Source: Phycisphaerales bacterium (GTDB lineage Bacteria; Planctomycetota; Phycisphaerae; Phycisphaerales; UBA1924). From it: DNA of 43,595 nt. The notes below the pieces were generated by a model that was given only the letters and a program-made list of their open reading frames with translations, ran no database searches and was not told the origin of the DNA. The stretch covers positions 1-43,595 of the forward strand of contig JAIEOW010000073.1 of the NCBI GenBank assembly GCA_019750095.1, in the 5' to 3' direction. The position numbers and the translations under genes are program-made. The first letter of the stretch is position 1; each line of letters starts with the position of its first letter. Below, piece by piece: positions 6,944 through 20,000 of the stretch.

Positions 6944-9880
6944 ATGTTTCGCACCGCCGTGATCCTGATCGCGTCGATCGTGTGTCTGTCGCCATGCATG
7001 GCAACTACGGATGAGCCGATGTTGCCACTTGGGACCTATGTGCAGGGTCTGGTTGATTCAAGCGCGCCTTCGTCAGTCCCGCCAGTCTTTCCAAGATGGG
7101 GGAATTGCGGGTTCGTTCGTACAACTGTTCAAGATCCCAACTGGGTGCTTGCGGTCAGCAGTGCGTTGCTAACACCTGATACGTGCGTTTTTTACCACCG
7201 AGAGTATGATGGGTTCTTCTCTGTCAACCCCATTGTGGGTAGCAGTGATGGATTCTACGCCAACGTGTTCGATACGTGCAATCCACGTGCAGTGACTACA
7301 TATTACAGACTTGCACCGGGAGCTACTGTTGGCGTGGCCATTGACGTCCAAACTCTCGATGGGTATGAGCTCAGAAACCGCGAATCGTGGTTTGTGCGTG
7401 CGCCCTTCGCTCTTCTTGGTCCAAGTGGTAATAGTCTGGGCACATACACCGCGAACACTCCGATTTACTCAAGTTTTTATTACGATTCACTCGTAACGTC
7501 AGTGCCCTCTAGATTGCCGCTTATGATCAGTCCGCTTTTTCCGGCTGGAGTAGTTCGATACAATACGACAAATCAGTTTGGCGGTCCTAGCAGAGACGGC
7601 CTTGCTGATCTCGGCATCATCATCGGAGCCGAACCTTCCATTCGGACAGCAGATTGGAACTCGACGCACAACGCGACCGCGTCCGCGACACAGCAATACC
7701 GAGTCCAGAGTCGATTTGGAAACAGAGTTATTCCAGCAGCTTCCTCTGTCTACGAAATTGTGCGGCGAGGTGTTGATGCCACGGAAGTCCTCCTGGAAAT
7801 CGATCCTAGTTTTGGTTCCGGGTGCCACCAACTCGATTTAGTGTTGCAGCTTCGGGATGCTCCCGGATCTTCTTCCGTTACTCTTCCGATCCAGCTTTCA
7901 TCGACCGGAACGGGTTGGAGGGCTTGGGAAAAAGCGAATCGGGAGATCGTAGGTTCGGGTCCAAATGCACGGCTTCGTCTGCGCGTCGGATTGGCGATCC
8001 CCGTTGCCGCAGCTATAGGTCAGTATGATGCTCATATCGCAGTCCGCAGGCTCATTCGCGGTGACGAACTGACTCGCTTTGTGCTCAAGCCGCTTGTTGT
8101 TCTCTTCAATCCGATGAACCCAGCTGACTTGTGCTACGTGGCGAGCACCGGCGATCGGCAGCGGTATGTGTTCGGCAATGATTTGTCATATTTCAGTACA
8201 AATGTACATCCAACAGACGGCACAGTGACACTTCCCACCGGGATCGTGCTAAATAAACGGGAGGCGAATCAGTTTACCCTTCCGGTTATTCAAGGTTCCT
8301 TGCGTCTTCTCACTGGACTCTCCGCCATGGCAAGGGCAGATCCAGCACTAGTGTCTAGGCATGTTCTTTTTCAGGCGAGCGTCTTTGAGACTCTTCCAGA
8401 AGAGCCGCTGCTTTCCGAGTGGGTAGATGGGAATATGCTTGGGCTTTTCAGGCCAATCGAAATGGCTGCATATTATGACCGCTGGCTGAATGCTCTTCCG
8501 GGCTCGAAAACATCACGGGCACAGTGCTTTGTTTATTCAAACGTTCTTGCGAGTGGTCTCCGATCTCTCGGATTAGCAGCGCGGAACGTTTCATGTACCG
8601 GAGCCGCGAATGACTTAAATGACGATGGTAAAATCACGAGGTTTTGGCGATTTGCTGGATCTTCCTCCGGGCCAACTCCGAGGCAGATCATTCGTGACTC
8701 TGATCGCAACATCGAACGCCGTTGGAACTTTCACGTCTGGACGGAAGTGTTCACATCTCGCGTGGATCAGTCAGTCTCTGACGGTTGGCAGGAGCTTGAT
8801 GCAACAGTCCTTAATCCAATCACTTTTGGAGCACAGGCCCCAGCAAATCGATTGCCGCCGGCAGGCCCAGCACCAAGAACTTCCGTACAACTTCGACGCT
8901 TGGGGGGGTTTGATGTTGCGGGCTTTGTGACTCGAGTGGATGCGGGAGTAGAGAATAAAGTTCGCCGACGAGTTGCTCCATTCGATGACTTTGTTATCCA
9001 GAGAGCGAATAGGCACCTGATTAGACAAGTGGATCTGAATGGTGGTCCAAACGGTGCGGATCGCATGACCAACTTTGTCATTCTTGACGATGTTACTCCG
9101 TTCGCCGCTCGTGACGCAACGCTTGAATATCGACTCCCAATCCCTCTTCCTGTGGTCAATGCCGGAACCAGTCCGCAAACTGTGATTCCGACGGCGGTGG
9201 GACTGGGAGATGATCTGGAGTTTCAGATCATTCTTGAGAACGCCGATCCAGTTGAGCGAATCTATGACGTGTCCTCCCACCTCGTCGGTGGAGGCAACGG
9301 TTTTTCAACTGGAGAAGTCCAGCCACCGCAGTTTCACACTGTTGTCGTGCCCGCTGCAGGTTGGGCAAGATTAACGCTCACGTTCCCAGCGCAATCGTTG
9401 CGACCGCTTTTCCAGACTTCGGTGAACGTAGAGTTGTCGGTGGGCGCGTGGTGCGAAGAGTTGGAAATTGCCGATGTGCTCGTGGCACGAACTGCCTTGA
9501 AGCTCCCAGAGCATTCGGCATCTGTACAGCCGGAAGCAATGCGACCGACGGGTTGGCAGAGGGTGTCGTCTAGCATCACTGCACCAGCGAACTCCGCCCT
9601 AAGCAATGTGACCGTCCGGACGGGTAGTCGCGGAATGGTGGTCTTCGAAGGAGGCCAAACTGAGGTTGTTACGACTATCGGGAACATCCCCGCAGGTGAG
9701 ACACGCCAAGTCTCATTGTGGGTTCGATCGGTGGTCCCTGATGATGGTCTCATGACTTTGAATTTGCCGCTGATGGCATTGCCTTTGAACCGCTCACAAG
9801 TAATGTGCGTGTCCAAGGATGCTCCTTTGACTTTGATGGCGGGGGTTCTGGCGGCACTGAAGACTTGTTCGCGTACATGA
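6944..9880 (+). CDS. Secreted animal-type (factor XIII/TGM-like) transglutaminase
   Basis: 978-residue predicted exported protein. A signal peptide (1-20) is followed by about 250 unassigned residues. Then come domains in the order of animal transglutaminases: an N-terminal beta-sandwich (about 272-395, ending VVLFNPMNPADLCYV, where animal enzymes have a similar FN.W.P.D..Y), the cysteine-protease-like core (about 396-640) and two C-terminal Ig-like barrels (about 715-960). The core shows the full triad: Cys528 in RAQCFVYSNVL, His597 in RWNFHVWTE and Asp619 in GWQELDAT. The 69- and 22-residue gaps are close to those in human TGM2 (58 and 23). The family cross-links proteins by joining Gln and Lys side chains. 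The downstream dockerin-like module is in another frame, so this frame ends with about 40 residues of changed sequence. Base composition is clearly less GC-rich than the flanks. No strong ribosome site precedes the ATG. Confidence 0.85.
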   Translation: MFRTAVILIASIVCLSPCMATTDEPMLPLGTYVQGLVDSSAPSSVPPVFPRWGNCGFVRTTVQDPNWVLAVSSALLTPDTCVFYHREYDGFFSVNPIVGSSDGFYANVFDTCNPRAVTTYYRLAPGATVGVAIDVQTLDGYELRNRESWFVRAPFALLGPSGNSLGTYTANTPIYSSFYYDSLVTSVPSRLPLMISPLFPAGVVRYNTTNQFGGPSRDGLADLGIIIGAEPSIRTADWNSTHNATASATQQYRVQSRFGNRVIPAASSVYEIVRRGVDATEVLLEIDPSFGSGCHQLDLVLQLRDAPGSSSVTLPIQLSSTGTGWRAWEKANREIVGSGPNARLRLRVGLAIPVAAAIGQYDAHIAVRRLIRGDELTRFVLKPLVVLFNPMNPADLCYVASTGDRQRYVFGNDLSYFSTNVHPTDGTVTLPTGIVLNKREANQFTLPVIQGSLRLLTGLSAMARADPALVSRHVLFQASVFETLPEEPLLSEWVDGNMLGLFRPIEMAAYYDRWLNALPGSKTSRAQCFVYSNVLASGLRSLGLAARNVSCTGAANDLNDDGKITRFWRFAGSSSGPTPRQIIRDSDRNIERRWNFHVWTEVFTSRVDQSVSDGWQELDATVLNPITFGAQAPANRLPPAGPAPRTSVQLRRLGGFDVAGFVTRVDAGVENKVRRRVAPFDDFVIQRANRHLIRQVDLNGGPNGADRMTNFVILDDVTPFAARDATLEYRLPIPLPVVNAGTSPQTVIPTAVGLGDDLEFQIILENADPVERIYDVSSHLVGGGNGFSTGEVQPPQFHTVVVPAAGWARLTLTFPAQSLRPLFQTSVNVELSVGAWCEELEIADVLVARTALKLPEHSASVQPEAMRPTGWQRVSSSITAPANSALSNVTVRTGSRGMVVFEGGQTEVVTTIGNIPAGETRQVSLWVRSVVPDDGLMTLNLPLMALPLNRSQVMCVSKDAPLTLMAGVLAALKTCSRT

Positions 9881-10005
9881 ACCAGTGGTTTGTGGATTCC
9901 GCACTGCCCTGTTCATGGGGCCTGTCCGCAGATTTCAATGGAGACGGCTGTGCGAACCAAATTGATTTGTTCGATTTCCTTAATGCCTTCTTCGCGGGGT
10001 GCTGA
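9745..10005 (+). pseudogene. Frameshifted dockerin-like (GC-type) C-terminal module of the transglutaminase
   Basis: This frame is open from 9745 and cannot start on its own in a natural way. It contains ADGIAFEPLTSNVRVQG, then CSFDFDGGGSGGTEDLFAYMNQWF and a second Asp/Asn loop SADFNGDGCANQIDLFDFLNAFFAGC (partly shown in each case; 9850-10002). The paired calcium-loop motifs ending in Ala-Gly-Cys are the dockerin-like C-terminus common on secreted planctomycete proteins. Continuity of secondary structure suggests that the upstream gene should switch into this frame between about 9743 and 9780, a shift equal to one missing base. The cause may be a sequencing error, a real mutation or recoding. 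Confidence 0.65.
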
Positions 10006-10740
10006 GTGACCAGCCAAGCTTTGTACTGCAGTGTTTGTGTTCTTGCTGTTGCCTTTAATGCTTCGGCTCAGTCTGTGGTTTTCCAGAACCCGAACTGGTC
10101 TCTCGCGGCGTTCGTCATACCCGGCATCGTCAACCCGAACATGCTTGGTGGTGGCCCTGATCCGCGGACGGGCGTGGCGATTGTTGATGACGTGCGTTTG
10201 GCGATCACTCGTGAGGTTTCGGGAGGTCGCGTTCGACTTGGAACGACAGACATCGAGCCACTTGGTGCACTTAAGTGGGCGCTGTATTCGTCATCTGGCT
10301 CACTTTTGGAGCCGGTCCCGGGATCGCCCTTGTTCTTCGGCTCGGTGACCCCAAGGGTGATTTCTCAGAATGCGGTGTTCACAGATGTCGCTTTTGATCT
10401 TGGTCAGACGCTGACGCTGACCGGTGGCGAGAGATACTTTTTCGGCGTTCATGTTCCATTAACAATCGGGAATGAACTCGGATGGCGTCTTGGGCATGCA
10501 CGGACGGCGGCCTCTTCGAGTGTCACGCCATTTTATTCTTGGATTCGACAGCCGCTCGGTCTTCCAGGTGGTTGGTCGCAGCACACGCCATCAACGGTAG
10601 TTGACGATGACGGCACGACGTTTGAACTCGGTCAACTGGCATTCGCACTTACGATTCCCGCTCCAAGTCCGGTAGCTTTCTTGGTGCCAACAGTGGCAGG
10701 GTTGTGTTGTCGACGCTGTCGAAGCCGTTGCTCTCATTGA
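10006..10740 (+). CDS. Secreted protein with PEP-CTERM-like sorting tail
   Basis: 244-residue protein of unknown function, predicted to be exported. Residues 1-22 form a signal peptide ending NASA. The body (about 25-210) is rich in beta-strand residues and reads like a lectin- or choice-of-anchor-type domain. The C-terminus IPAPSPVAFLVPTVAGL followed by CCRRCRSR has the tripartite sorting form: a Pro-rich motif, a hydrophobic segment and an Arg-rich end. Planctomycete tails often read PAP rather than PEP. The GTG start at 10006 directly follows the stop of the dockerin-like module, so it is probably co-transcribed and coupled with the transglutaminase. It shares the lower GC content of that gene. 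It could be a substrate or partner of the transglutaminase, but nothing in its sequence proves this. Confidence 0.7.
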   Translation: MTSQALYCSVCVLAVAFNASAQSVVFQNPNWSLAAFVIPGIVNPNMLGGGPDPRTGVAIVDDVRLAITREVSGGRVRLGTTDIEPLGALKWALYSSSGSLLEPVPGSPLFFGSVTPRVISQNAVFTDVAFDLGQTLTLTGGERYFFGVHVPLTIGNELGWRLGHARTAASSSVTPFYSWIRQPLGLPGGWSQHTPSTVVDDDGTTFELGQLAFALTIPAPSPVAFLVPTVAGLCCRRCRSRCSH

Positions 10741-10761
10741 TTGGCTTGCACATCAGGACAA

Positions 10762-12768
10762 TCAAACTGAAATCCCCGCCCTCACCAGCGCGAGGTCATG
10801 GGCCCAGTCATACGCCTTGGCCAGTTCGTGCCAATCAAACTCCCAGCTTCGGCGCTCGACTTCGTTGCGGAGCTGGATGCGTTGGCGGCGGTCCATCGTG
10901 CAGAACGCCGTGAGGTGATCAGCGAGGTCGCCGGCGGCTTCGTGGAACGTTCGGCCTCGGCGCTTCAGGACGCAGAGGCCGCTGCTGATGGATGCTGGCG
11001 CGGCGGGGTCGTCGTGCATCGCTGCGGAACCGGCGGGGCGGGCGAGGTCGGGGAGGGTTTCTTCGACGTAGCGGCCGAAGCCGGCGAGGTCGCTCGTGAT
11101 GCTCGGCACACCCATGGCCATGCACTCCAAGGGTGTGTAGCCCCAGGGTTCATAGCTCGAGGGGAAGACGCCCATGTGGCAGCCGCGGACGAACTGGTCG
11201 TATTCGATGCCCCAGAGCGGATTCGTCGGCGTGATGAACTCGGGGTGGTAGACGATCTTCACCGGGTCATCGGGGCGATTGAACATCCAGACGTTGCGGA
11301 TCTGGTTCAGCACGTCGTCCTTGGCGTCGTCTTCGAGCAGATGCGTGACGACCATGGGCAGCTCTTGCGTGCGGAAGGCGTGCTGAGTGCGTCGGATGCG
11401 CAAGCGCCAGTACTCACTGATGAGATCATCGAGCTTTGGGCGTTCTGAGGAGAGGGAGGCGGAGGCGAGCTTGCGGAGCCAGGGCTCGCCGACTTCGTCG
11501 ATGACTTTTTGCGTGACGTCCTGGAGTTGGTCGAGCACGCCTCGGCTATGCAGGACACGCGGGTGGAGCGAGCGGGAGGACTTCTGGGTGATGATGAAAA
11601 AGACGACGGTGCGGTCGCTCCTCATGGCACGGAGCTTGGCGTTGAGCTGGGCCATGGCCTCGATGCAGAGATCGAAGCCCTTGTTGCGGGGCTCAAAGCG
11701 GCCGCTGGTGAAGAAGTAGAGCGTCTTGTCGAGATCGAAGGAATACGACGGGAAGAAGTGGCCCATCGTGAAGCGATGGATGCGTTCCTTGAACGTGGCG
11801 TGGAGGGTCTGGAACTCATGGCCGACGTTGAAGTGCTCGATGTTCAGCCCGTTGGGCGTGTAGAGATCGGGCGTACGGCCCAGGAGGTGGGTGCACTCTT
11901 CGCCGGTGATCTGGCTGACGGTGGTGAAGACGTGTGAGCCGTGGACGCAGGCACGCTCGGCGTAGTGCTGGGTCTTGACGTTGCAGCGGGCGGCCTCGGC
12001 GGCGTGATCGATGAAGGGGAGGTGGTCATAGAACCACTCATCGCCCCAGGCGAGCGTCCGGCCGAGCTGAGTGGCGTGGGTGGTGAAGACTGTGGCGATC
12101 GGCGCATGCTCTTTGCGGAGCATGGGAATGGCGAGCCCGCCCATCCATTCGTGAAAGTGTGCGAGGGTTCGGCGTGTGCCGGTGTGGGATTTTTCAGCAC
12201 CTGCCGTGCCAGTCGCGACGGTGCCGGCGTGGTCTTCGTCTTCCGCGCCGCCAGCGGCCCAGTTCAGTGCGAGTGACCAAAGGACGCGTCGGCTGGCGTC
12301 GGCGAAGGAAGCGACGCCATCCACGAGCCAATCACCGGCGGGAAACTCAACGCCGTGGTCGGTGTAGAGGCGATACTTGATCGCGTCGAGCTCGGGGGTG
12401 GGCACCCAATGCTCGACGAGAAGGACTTTGGGGCGGCCTGGGATGAGCCAGTAGCCGTGGTGGACGGTGAGGCCACCTTGCTTGAGTTGCTCGAGCGTGC
12501 GCGCGATCCAGGTGCCGGGCTTTGGCGCACGGGGTTCGAACTCGAGGGTGGCTTTCTGCGGGTTGTAGGGGCCGAGCATGTAGAAGCGGTTCTTCCACCG
12601 CTGGACCATCTTCGGGGCTTTGCTTTTGATGACCTGATAGATGCCACCGAGCTGGTTGCAGACTTCCCAGGCGACTTCGACGAGGAGCGTGCCCGAGGGG
12701 GCACGCTCTGGGTCGGGGCGTGTGGTCGAGCGTGAGGCGTCAGCGTGTGATCCGTTCCAGCCCTGCAT
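10762..12768 (-). CDS. Eukaryote-type glycogen synthase (glycosyltransferase family 3)
   Basis: 668-residue GT3 glycogen synthase, which adds glucose from UDP-glucose to alpha-1,4-glucan. Resemblance to animal and yeast GYS is strong along the whole length. It starts with EVAWEVCNQLGGIYQV (31-46), then FHEWMGG, VFTTHATQLGR, TVSQITGEECTHLL, TPNGLN, SGRFEPRNKGFD and, near residue 540, FPSSYEPWGYTPLECMAMG, where the two Glu residues are the known catalytic and substrate ligands of the family. Normal bacterial glycogen synthase (GlgA, GT5) has a different N-terminus (KTGGL) and is shorter. The ATG at 12768 gives a 25-residue polar lead. The gene follows the kinase on the same strand with 41 bases between. 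Whether it uses UDP- or ADP-glucose cannot be read from sequence. The far C-terminal phosphorylation tail of animal enzymes is not evident. Confidence 0.92.
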   Translation of the reverse strand: MQGWNGSHADASRSTTRPDPERAPSGTLLVEVAWEVCNQLGGIYQVIKSKAPKMVQRWKNRFYMLGPYNPQKATLEFEPRAPKPGTWIARTLEQLKQGGLTVHHGYWLIPGRPKVLLVEHWVPTPELDAIKYRLYTDHGVEFPAGDWLVDGVASFADASRRVLWSLALNWAAGGAEDEDHAGTVATGTAGAEKSHTGTRRTLAHFHEWMGGLAIPMLRKEHAPIATVFTTHATQLGRTLAWGDEWFYDHLPFIDHAAEAARCNVKTQHYAERACVHGSHVFTTVSQITGEECTHLLGRTPDLYTPNGLNIEHFNVGHEFQTLHATFKERIHRFTMGHFFPSYSFDLDKTLYFFTSGRFEPRNKGFDLCIEAMAQLNAKLRAMRSDRTVVFFIITQKSSRSLHPRVLHSRGVLDQLQDVTQKVIDEVGEPWLRKLASASLSSERPKLDDLISEYWRLRIRRTQHAFRTQELPMVVTHLLEDDAKDDVLNQIRNVWMFNRPDDPVKIVYHPEFITPTNPLWGIEYDQFVRGCHMGVFPSSYEPWGYTPLECMAMGVPSITSDLAGFGRYVEETLPDLARPAGSAAMHDDPAAPASISSGLCVLKRRGRTFHEAAGDLADHLTAFCTMDRRQRIQLRNEVERRSWEFDWHELAKAYDWAHDLALVRAGISV

Positions 12769-12809
12769 AGGAAGAGACTGTACCGCGCCGTTTGCCGGTG
12801 CGTCCGGGG

Positions 12810-16232
<3,423 letters not shown>

Positions 16233-16398
16233 AGCGGGATCAACGGATCGAAGAGGACGAGTTCAGATGGTCGAAACAAAGAGACCGCGTGGCAGGATGA
16301 AGTCTGACGCGGGACTTTCCCTGATTGTATCGGGTTTTCTATGCTTTCTCGGGATCTTCTGGCCGGTGGATGGCCAGGTGTCGCATGGAGCATGAACC

Positions 16399-16884
16399 AT
16401 GAAGCTGACGCGTCATCCTCTGCTCCTTTCGGCCGTTGCGGGAAGATTTCCGACTGACGCATCGGTGGTTCGGAAACTGGAGGTCAGCAGTGGCCTTCTA
16501 GAGGCACACGCCGAGGCGTTTTCGTTGCGGTTCTACGAGCAGCTTTTCGCGGCGTATCCAGGGCTGCGCGGGATGTTTCCGGAGGATCTCACCAAGCTGC
16601 GAGTCAAGCTTTTTGATTCACTCAAGCTCACCGTCGCGCTCTTGCGCGAGCCAGAGAAGGAGCTTCGTCACCTCGCCGAAATGGGGGCTCGTCACGCCGG
16701 ATACGGCGCCAAGCCGGAGCACTATCCGATCGTCGTGAACCTGATGGTCAGGGCGATGGAGCACGCCGTCGGGCCGGCCTGGACGCCGGATTTCTCGACC
16801 GAGTGGACCACTGCGCTCGGGCTGATATCCGAGATCATGATCAGTGCTGCGGAATCCGGCGGTGGCCAAGCTGCGACGGCGTGA
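16399..16884 (+). CDS. Globin (bacterial haemoglobin-like)
   Basis: 161-residue single-domain globin of the flavohaemoglobin-like/myoglobin-fold type. FSLRFYEQLFAAYPGLRGMF (41-60) matches the B-C-CD region with the family Phe and Pro residues. MGARHAGYGAKPEHYP (95-110) holds the proximal haem ligand His99 and the conserved EHY. No FAD/NAD reductase domain follows, so electron delivery must come from elsewhere. Expected roles are oxygen binding or nitric oxide detoxification. It is divergent from the kinase, with 166 bases between them that should contain its promoter. A possible -10 TATGCT at 16340 lacks a good -35. Confidence 0.9.
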   Translation: MKLTRHPLLLSAVAGRFPTDASVVRKLEVSSGLLEAHAEAFSLRFYEQLFAAYPGLRGMFPEDLTKLRVKLFDSLKLTVALLREPEKELRHLAEMGARHAGYGAKPEHYPIVVNLMVRAMEHAVGPAWTPDFSTEWTTALGLISEIMISAAESGGGQAATA

Positions 16885-17097
16885 TGAACGGTTGCCGTTC
16901 CGGATCCGGGTGAAGAACCGATCGCTTCCGTCTCGGGCCTTTGCCTGTGCATAGGACGGAGAGCGATAAAGTGCGATCTCGGGAGGTTATCGAGACCGGC
17001 AGCACAGGGTGTCATCAGAACATGCCGAGCCATCAACGCATGCCGATCATGGCCGTGCCTGTCTCAGCAGTTGGCATATGGGCCACTCCCGTTCTGT

Positions 17098-20000
17098 TCA
17101 TTCCCCCCGCACCCTCCCCCACTGCTGCTCAAGCCGCTTGGGGGAGACGGGCATCAGCGTTGCTTGCCGACCGTCGGCATCGCCCCAGAGGGCGATGCGA
17201 TACTCCTCGATCATCCAGCGGTAGTGGATCAGTTCTGGGTCGGAGCGTGCCGCGCTTCCGCCCTGTTCCACACGGGTGCGGAGCTTGTTCCACCAGGGCG
17301 TGAGTTCATTGAGCAACTTCAGTTCGCGGGCCGGCCCGCCGTGGCCGCTGGCGTCGAGAAGCGTGAGTTTGTCGAGTCGGCGGCGGATGCAGCCGAGATA
17401 GCGGGGATACTGCCAGAGCCAGGGGAGCGGCGTGGATGTCCAGAATCTTGGAGCGAGCAAGTACGCGAGTTGGACGCGGAGGTCCAAGACAACGGCGGGG
17501 AGCAGACCCGCGTTCTGACCCAGTGCTGAAGAGAGGCGTGCCAGTTCATCAGGGCCCTGAAGCTTTGGGCCGAGCAAGAGACCGATCGTGGCGACCTCTT
17601 GCAAGATGCGCTCGGCGAGCGCGAGCGTGTCGCGGCCAGACTGGCCGATGCGGTTCCAGCGCTGATTCACGGCAGCGTCGAATGCGTCTTTGGTGCGTAT
17701 CGCGGCGTCGCGCTCGGCCTGGGCCGCGTCGATGCTGCTTGCCGGACCGGAGACCTCCCACGCGCGAGCGGCGATGAGTTCGGCGAGCTGCTCTCGCAAC
17801 GCACCCTTCTTAAGCCCGTCCACCGAGGCCGCGGAAATGCAGCCGGGGACGGCCTGCTCAGCACTGATCGCCAGAATGTCGAGTCGTTCGATGCCTGGAG
17901 TGGTACTGACGAGTGATCGGCACTCGCGGCGCACCTGGATGAAGAAGAGCTTTCGGAGGCCCAGACGATGCGCGTCTTTAGAGCGGGCAGTATCGGAATA
18001 GAGACGGATCGACACTTCTTCGAGCGCACCCTCGTCGGTGAGTGCGGGGAAGAGGTTCATGGTTCGCCCATGCGCAGGCACGGCGACATCCACGCTCTCG
18101 GGAAGTGTGCCAAAGTCCCAGATCAAGATGCCCGCGCGGTTGTACTCGCCATCGGGGAGCTTGATGAGCGAGGCCTCGTCCTGGCCACGGAGCTCGCGAC
18201 GGATCTTGGCCAGATCGCGCCCCTGGCTGAGCACACGCTTCTGCGCGTCGAGCACGCGCAGGTTCATGAACAGGTGCTGCGGGAGCTTGCTCATCGCGAT
18301 CGCCCAGTGATCCTTGGCGACGAAGACGCCCGTGATCTCTCTGAGTGCACTGGTGAGTGCGTCGAGCAGATCGCCCTTGGCAAACGGCATGCGGGCGAGC
18401 GCGGCCTCGGCGTGCTTCCCGACAGGCACAAAGTTCACGCGGACGGCTTTGGGGAGCTCGCGCAGAAGCGTTTCGACCTTCTCGCGCAACAAGCCTGGAA
18501 CGAGCCACTCAAGCCGCTGGACGCTCAGGGCGGGGAGCAGATCGACGGGAAGCGTGAGCGTGACGCCGTCGTCAGGATGCGCCGGATCGTTCTTGTACTC
18601 CAGCAGCAGATCACGATCGCCGACGCGCAGGAGGTCTGGGTACTGCTCCGGCGGCGGCTCGACCTTGCCGGGGGCGAGGAGATCGCGTTTCTGCATGATC
18701 AGCACGGCGTGATCTCTGGCCTCGGCTCGTTTGCGCCACTGCTCAAAGTCCTTCACATTCGAGACGTCTCGGGGGAGCCGCTCGTCGTAGAACTTGAAGA
18801 GTGCGGCATTGTCGGCGAGCAGGTCGCGGGAGCGGGCTCGCTCCTGAAGCTCTTTGATCTGGGTCGCCAGGCCGTGGTTGTGGGCGAAGAACTTGGCGTT
18901 GGTCATGTACTCGCCGCTCACGAGCGCATGATGGATCAGCAGGGTGCGGCTGACATTGGGATCGATGGTGGAGAAGTCAACCTTGCGGCGTGCGACGATC
19001 TCGAGGCCGAACAGGGTGATGGTCTCGTACGCGCTGGCGCGAGCAAGATCGGCGTCCCAGTGCGGCTCGGCGTAGGTGCGCTTGATCAGGTGGGCACCGA
19101 GTTCTTCGATCCACGCGGGCTGAATCGCGGCGCAGGTACGGGCATAGGTGCGGGTGGTCTTCACGATCTCGCCGGCCATGATCCATCGCGGTGAGCGCGG
19201 CTTGGGCTCGGGCGGCGGGCCGCCGCGTTTCTGCGGCGTAGGAGCCGAGTCACGCTGAAAGAGCACCGATCCCGGAAAGATGCTGCAGCGCACACCCCGA
19301 GCACCGTCGTACTCACCCTCGCCGGCCATGATCTCGGCGCGTGAGCGATCCGAACGCTTGCCGATGGAGGAGAGCAAACCGGTGAGCAGGGCGCGATGCA
19401 CGCTGTCCGGTCGCCCGGGGCGATCGTTCGGCCGCAGGCCCATCTCGTTCAGCAACTCGCGGAGCTGGTGATGGATGTCGTGCCATTCGCGGAAGCGCAG
19501 ATAGTTGATGAAGTGCTCGCGGCACCAGCGGCGGAATGCGCTGCCGCCCAGCCGCTTCTGCTGCGCGTGCAGCTCGCGCCAGAGCTTGAGCGCGGAGAGA
19601 TAGTCGGAACCTTCCTCACGAAAGAGCGCGTGCTTGGCGTCGGCCTCGGCGGCGCGATCGATCGGTCGCTCGCGCGGGTCTTGGGTCGAGAGCGCGGCGG
19701 CGACGACCATCGCCTCGGTCAGGCATCGCTCGTGCTCGGAAGCGAGCAGCATGCGCCCGATGCGCGGGTCGATCGGGAGCTTGGCGAGTCGCCGACCGAT
19801 CTCGGTGAGCGTCATGCGCAGACCGCCAGACTGCAGGGCATTGATCTCCAGCAGCGTGTCGTATCCGTCGCGGATGTTGCGCGGATCGGGGGGCTGGATG
19901 AAGGGGAAGTCCTCGATGTCGCCGAGATCCAGCGCGTGCATCTGCAGGATGACCGCAGCGAGATTGGTGCGGAGAATCTCCGGGTCGGTGAAATCCGGAC

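Noticed and set aside
16886..17000. Terminator after the globin gene
   Set aside because: A palindrome CCGGATCCGG at 16900-16909 is present, but no T tract follows, and HrpA ends nearby on the other strand.
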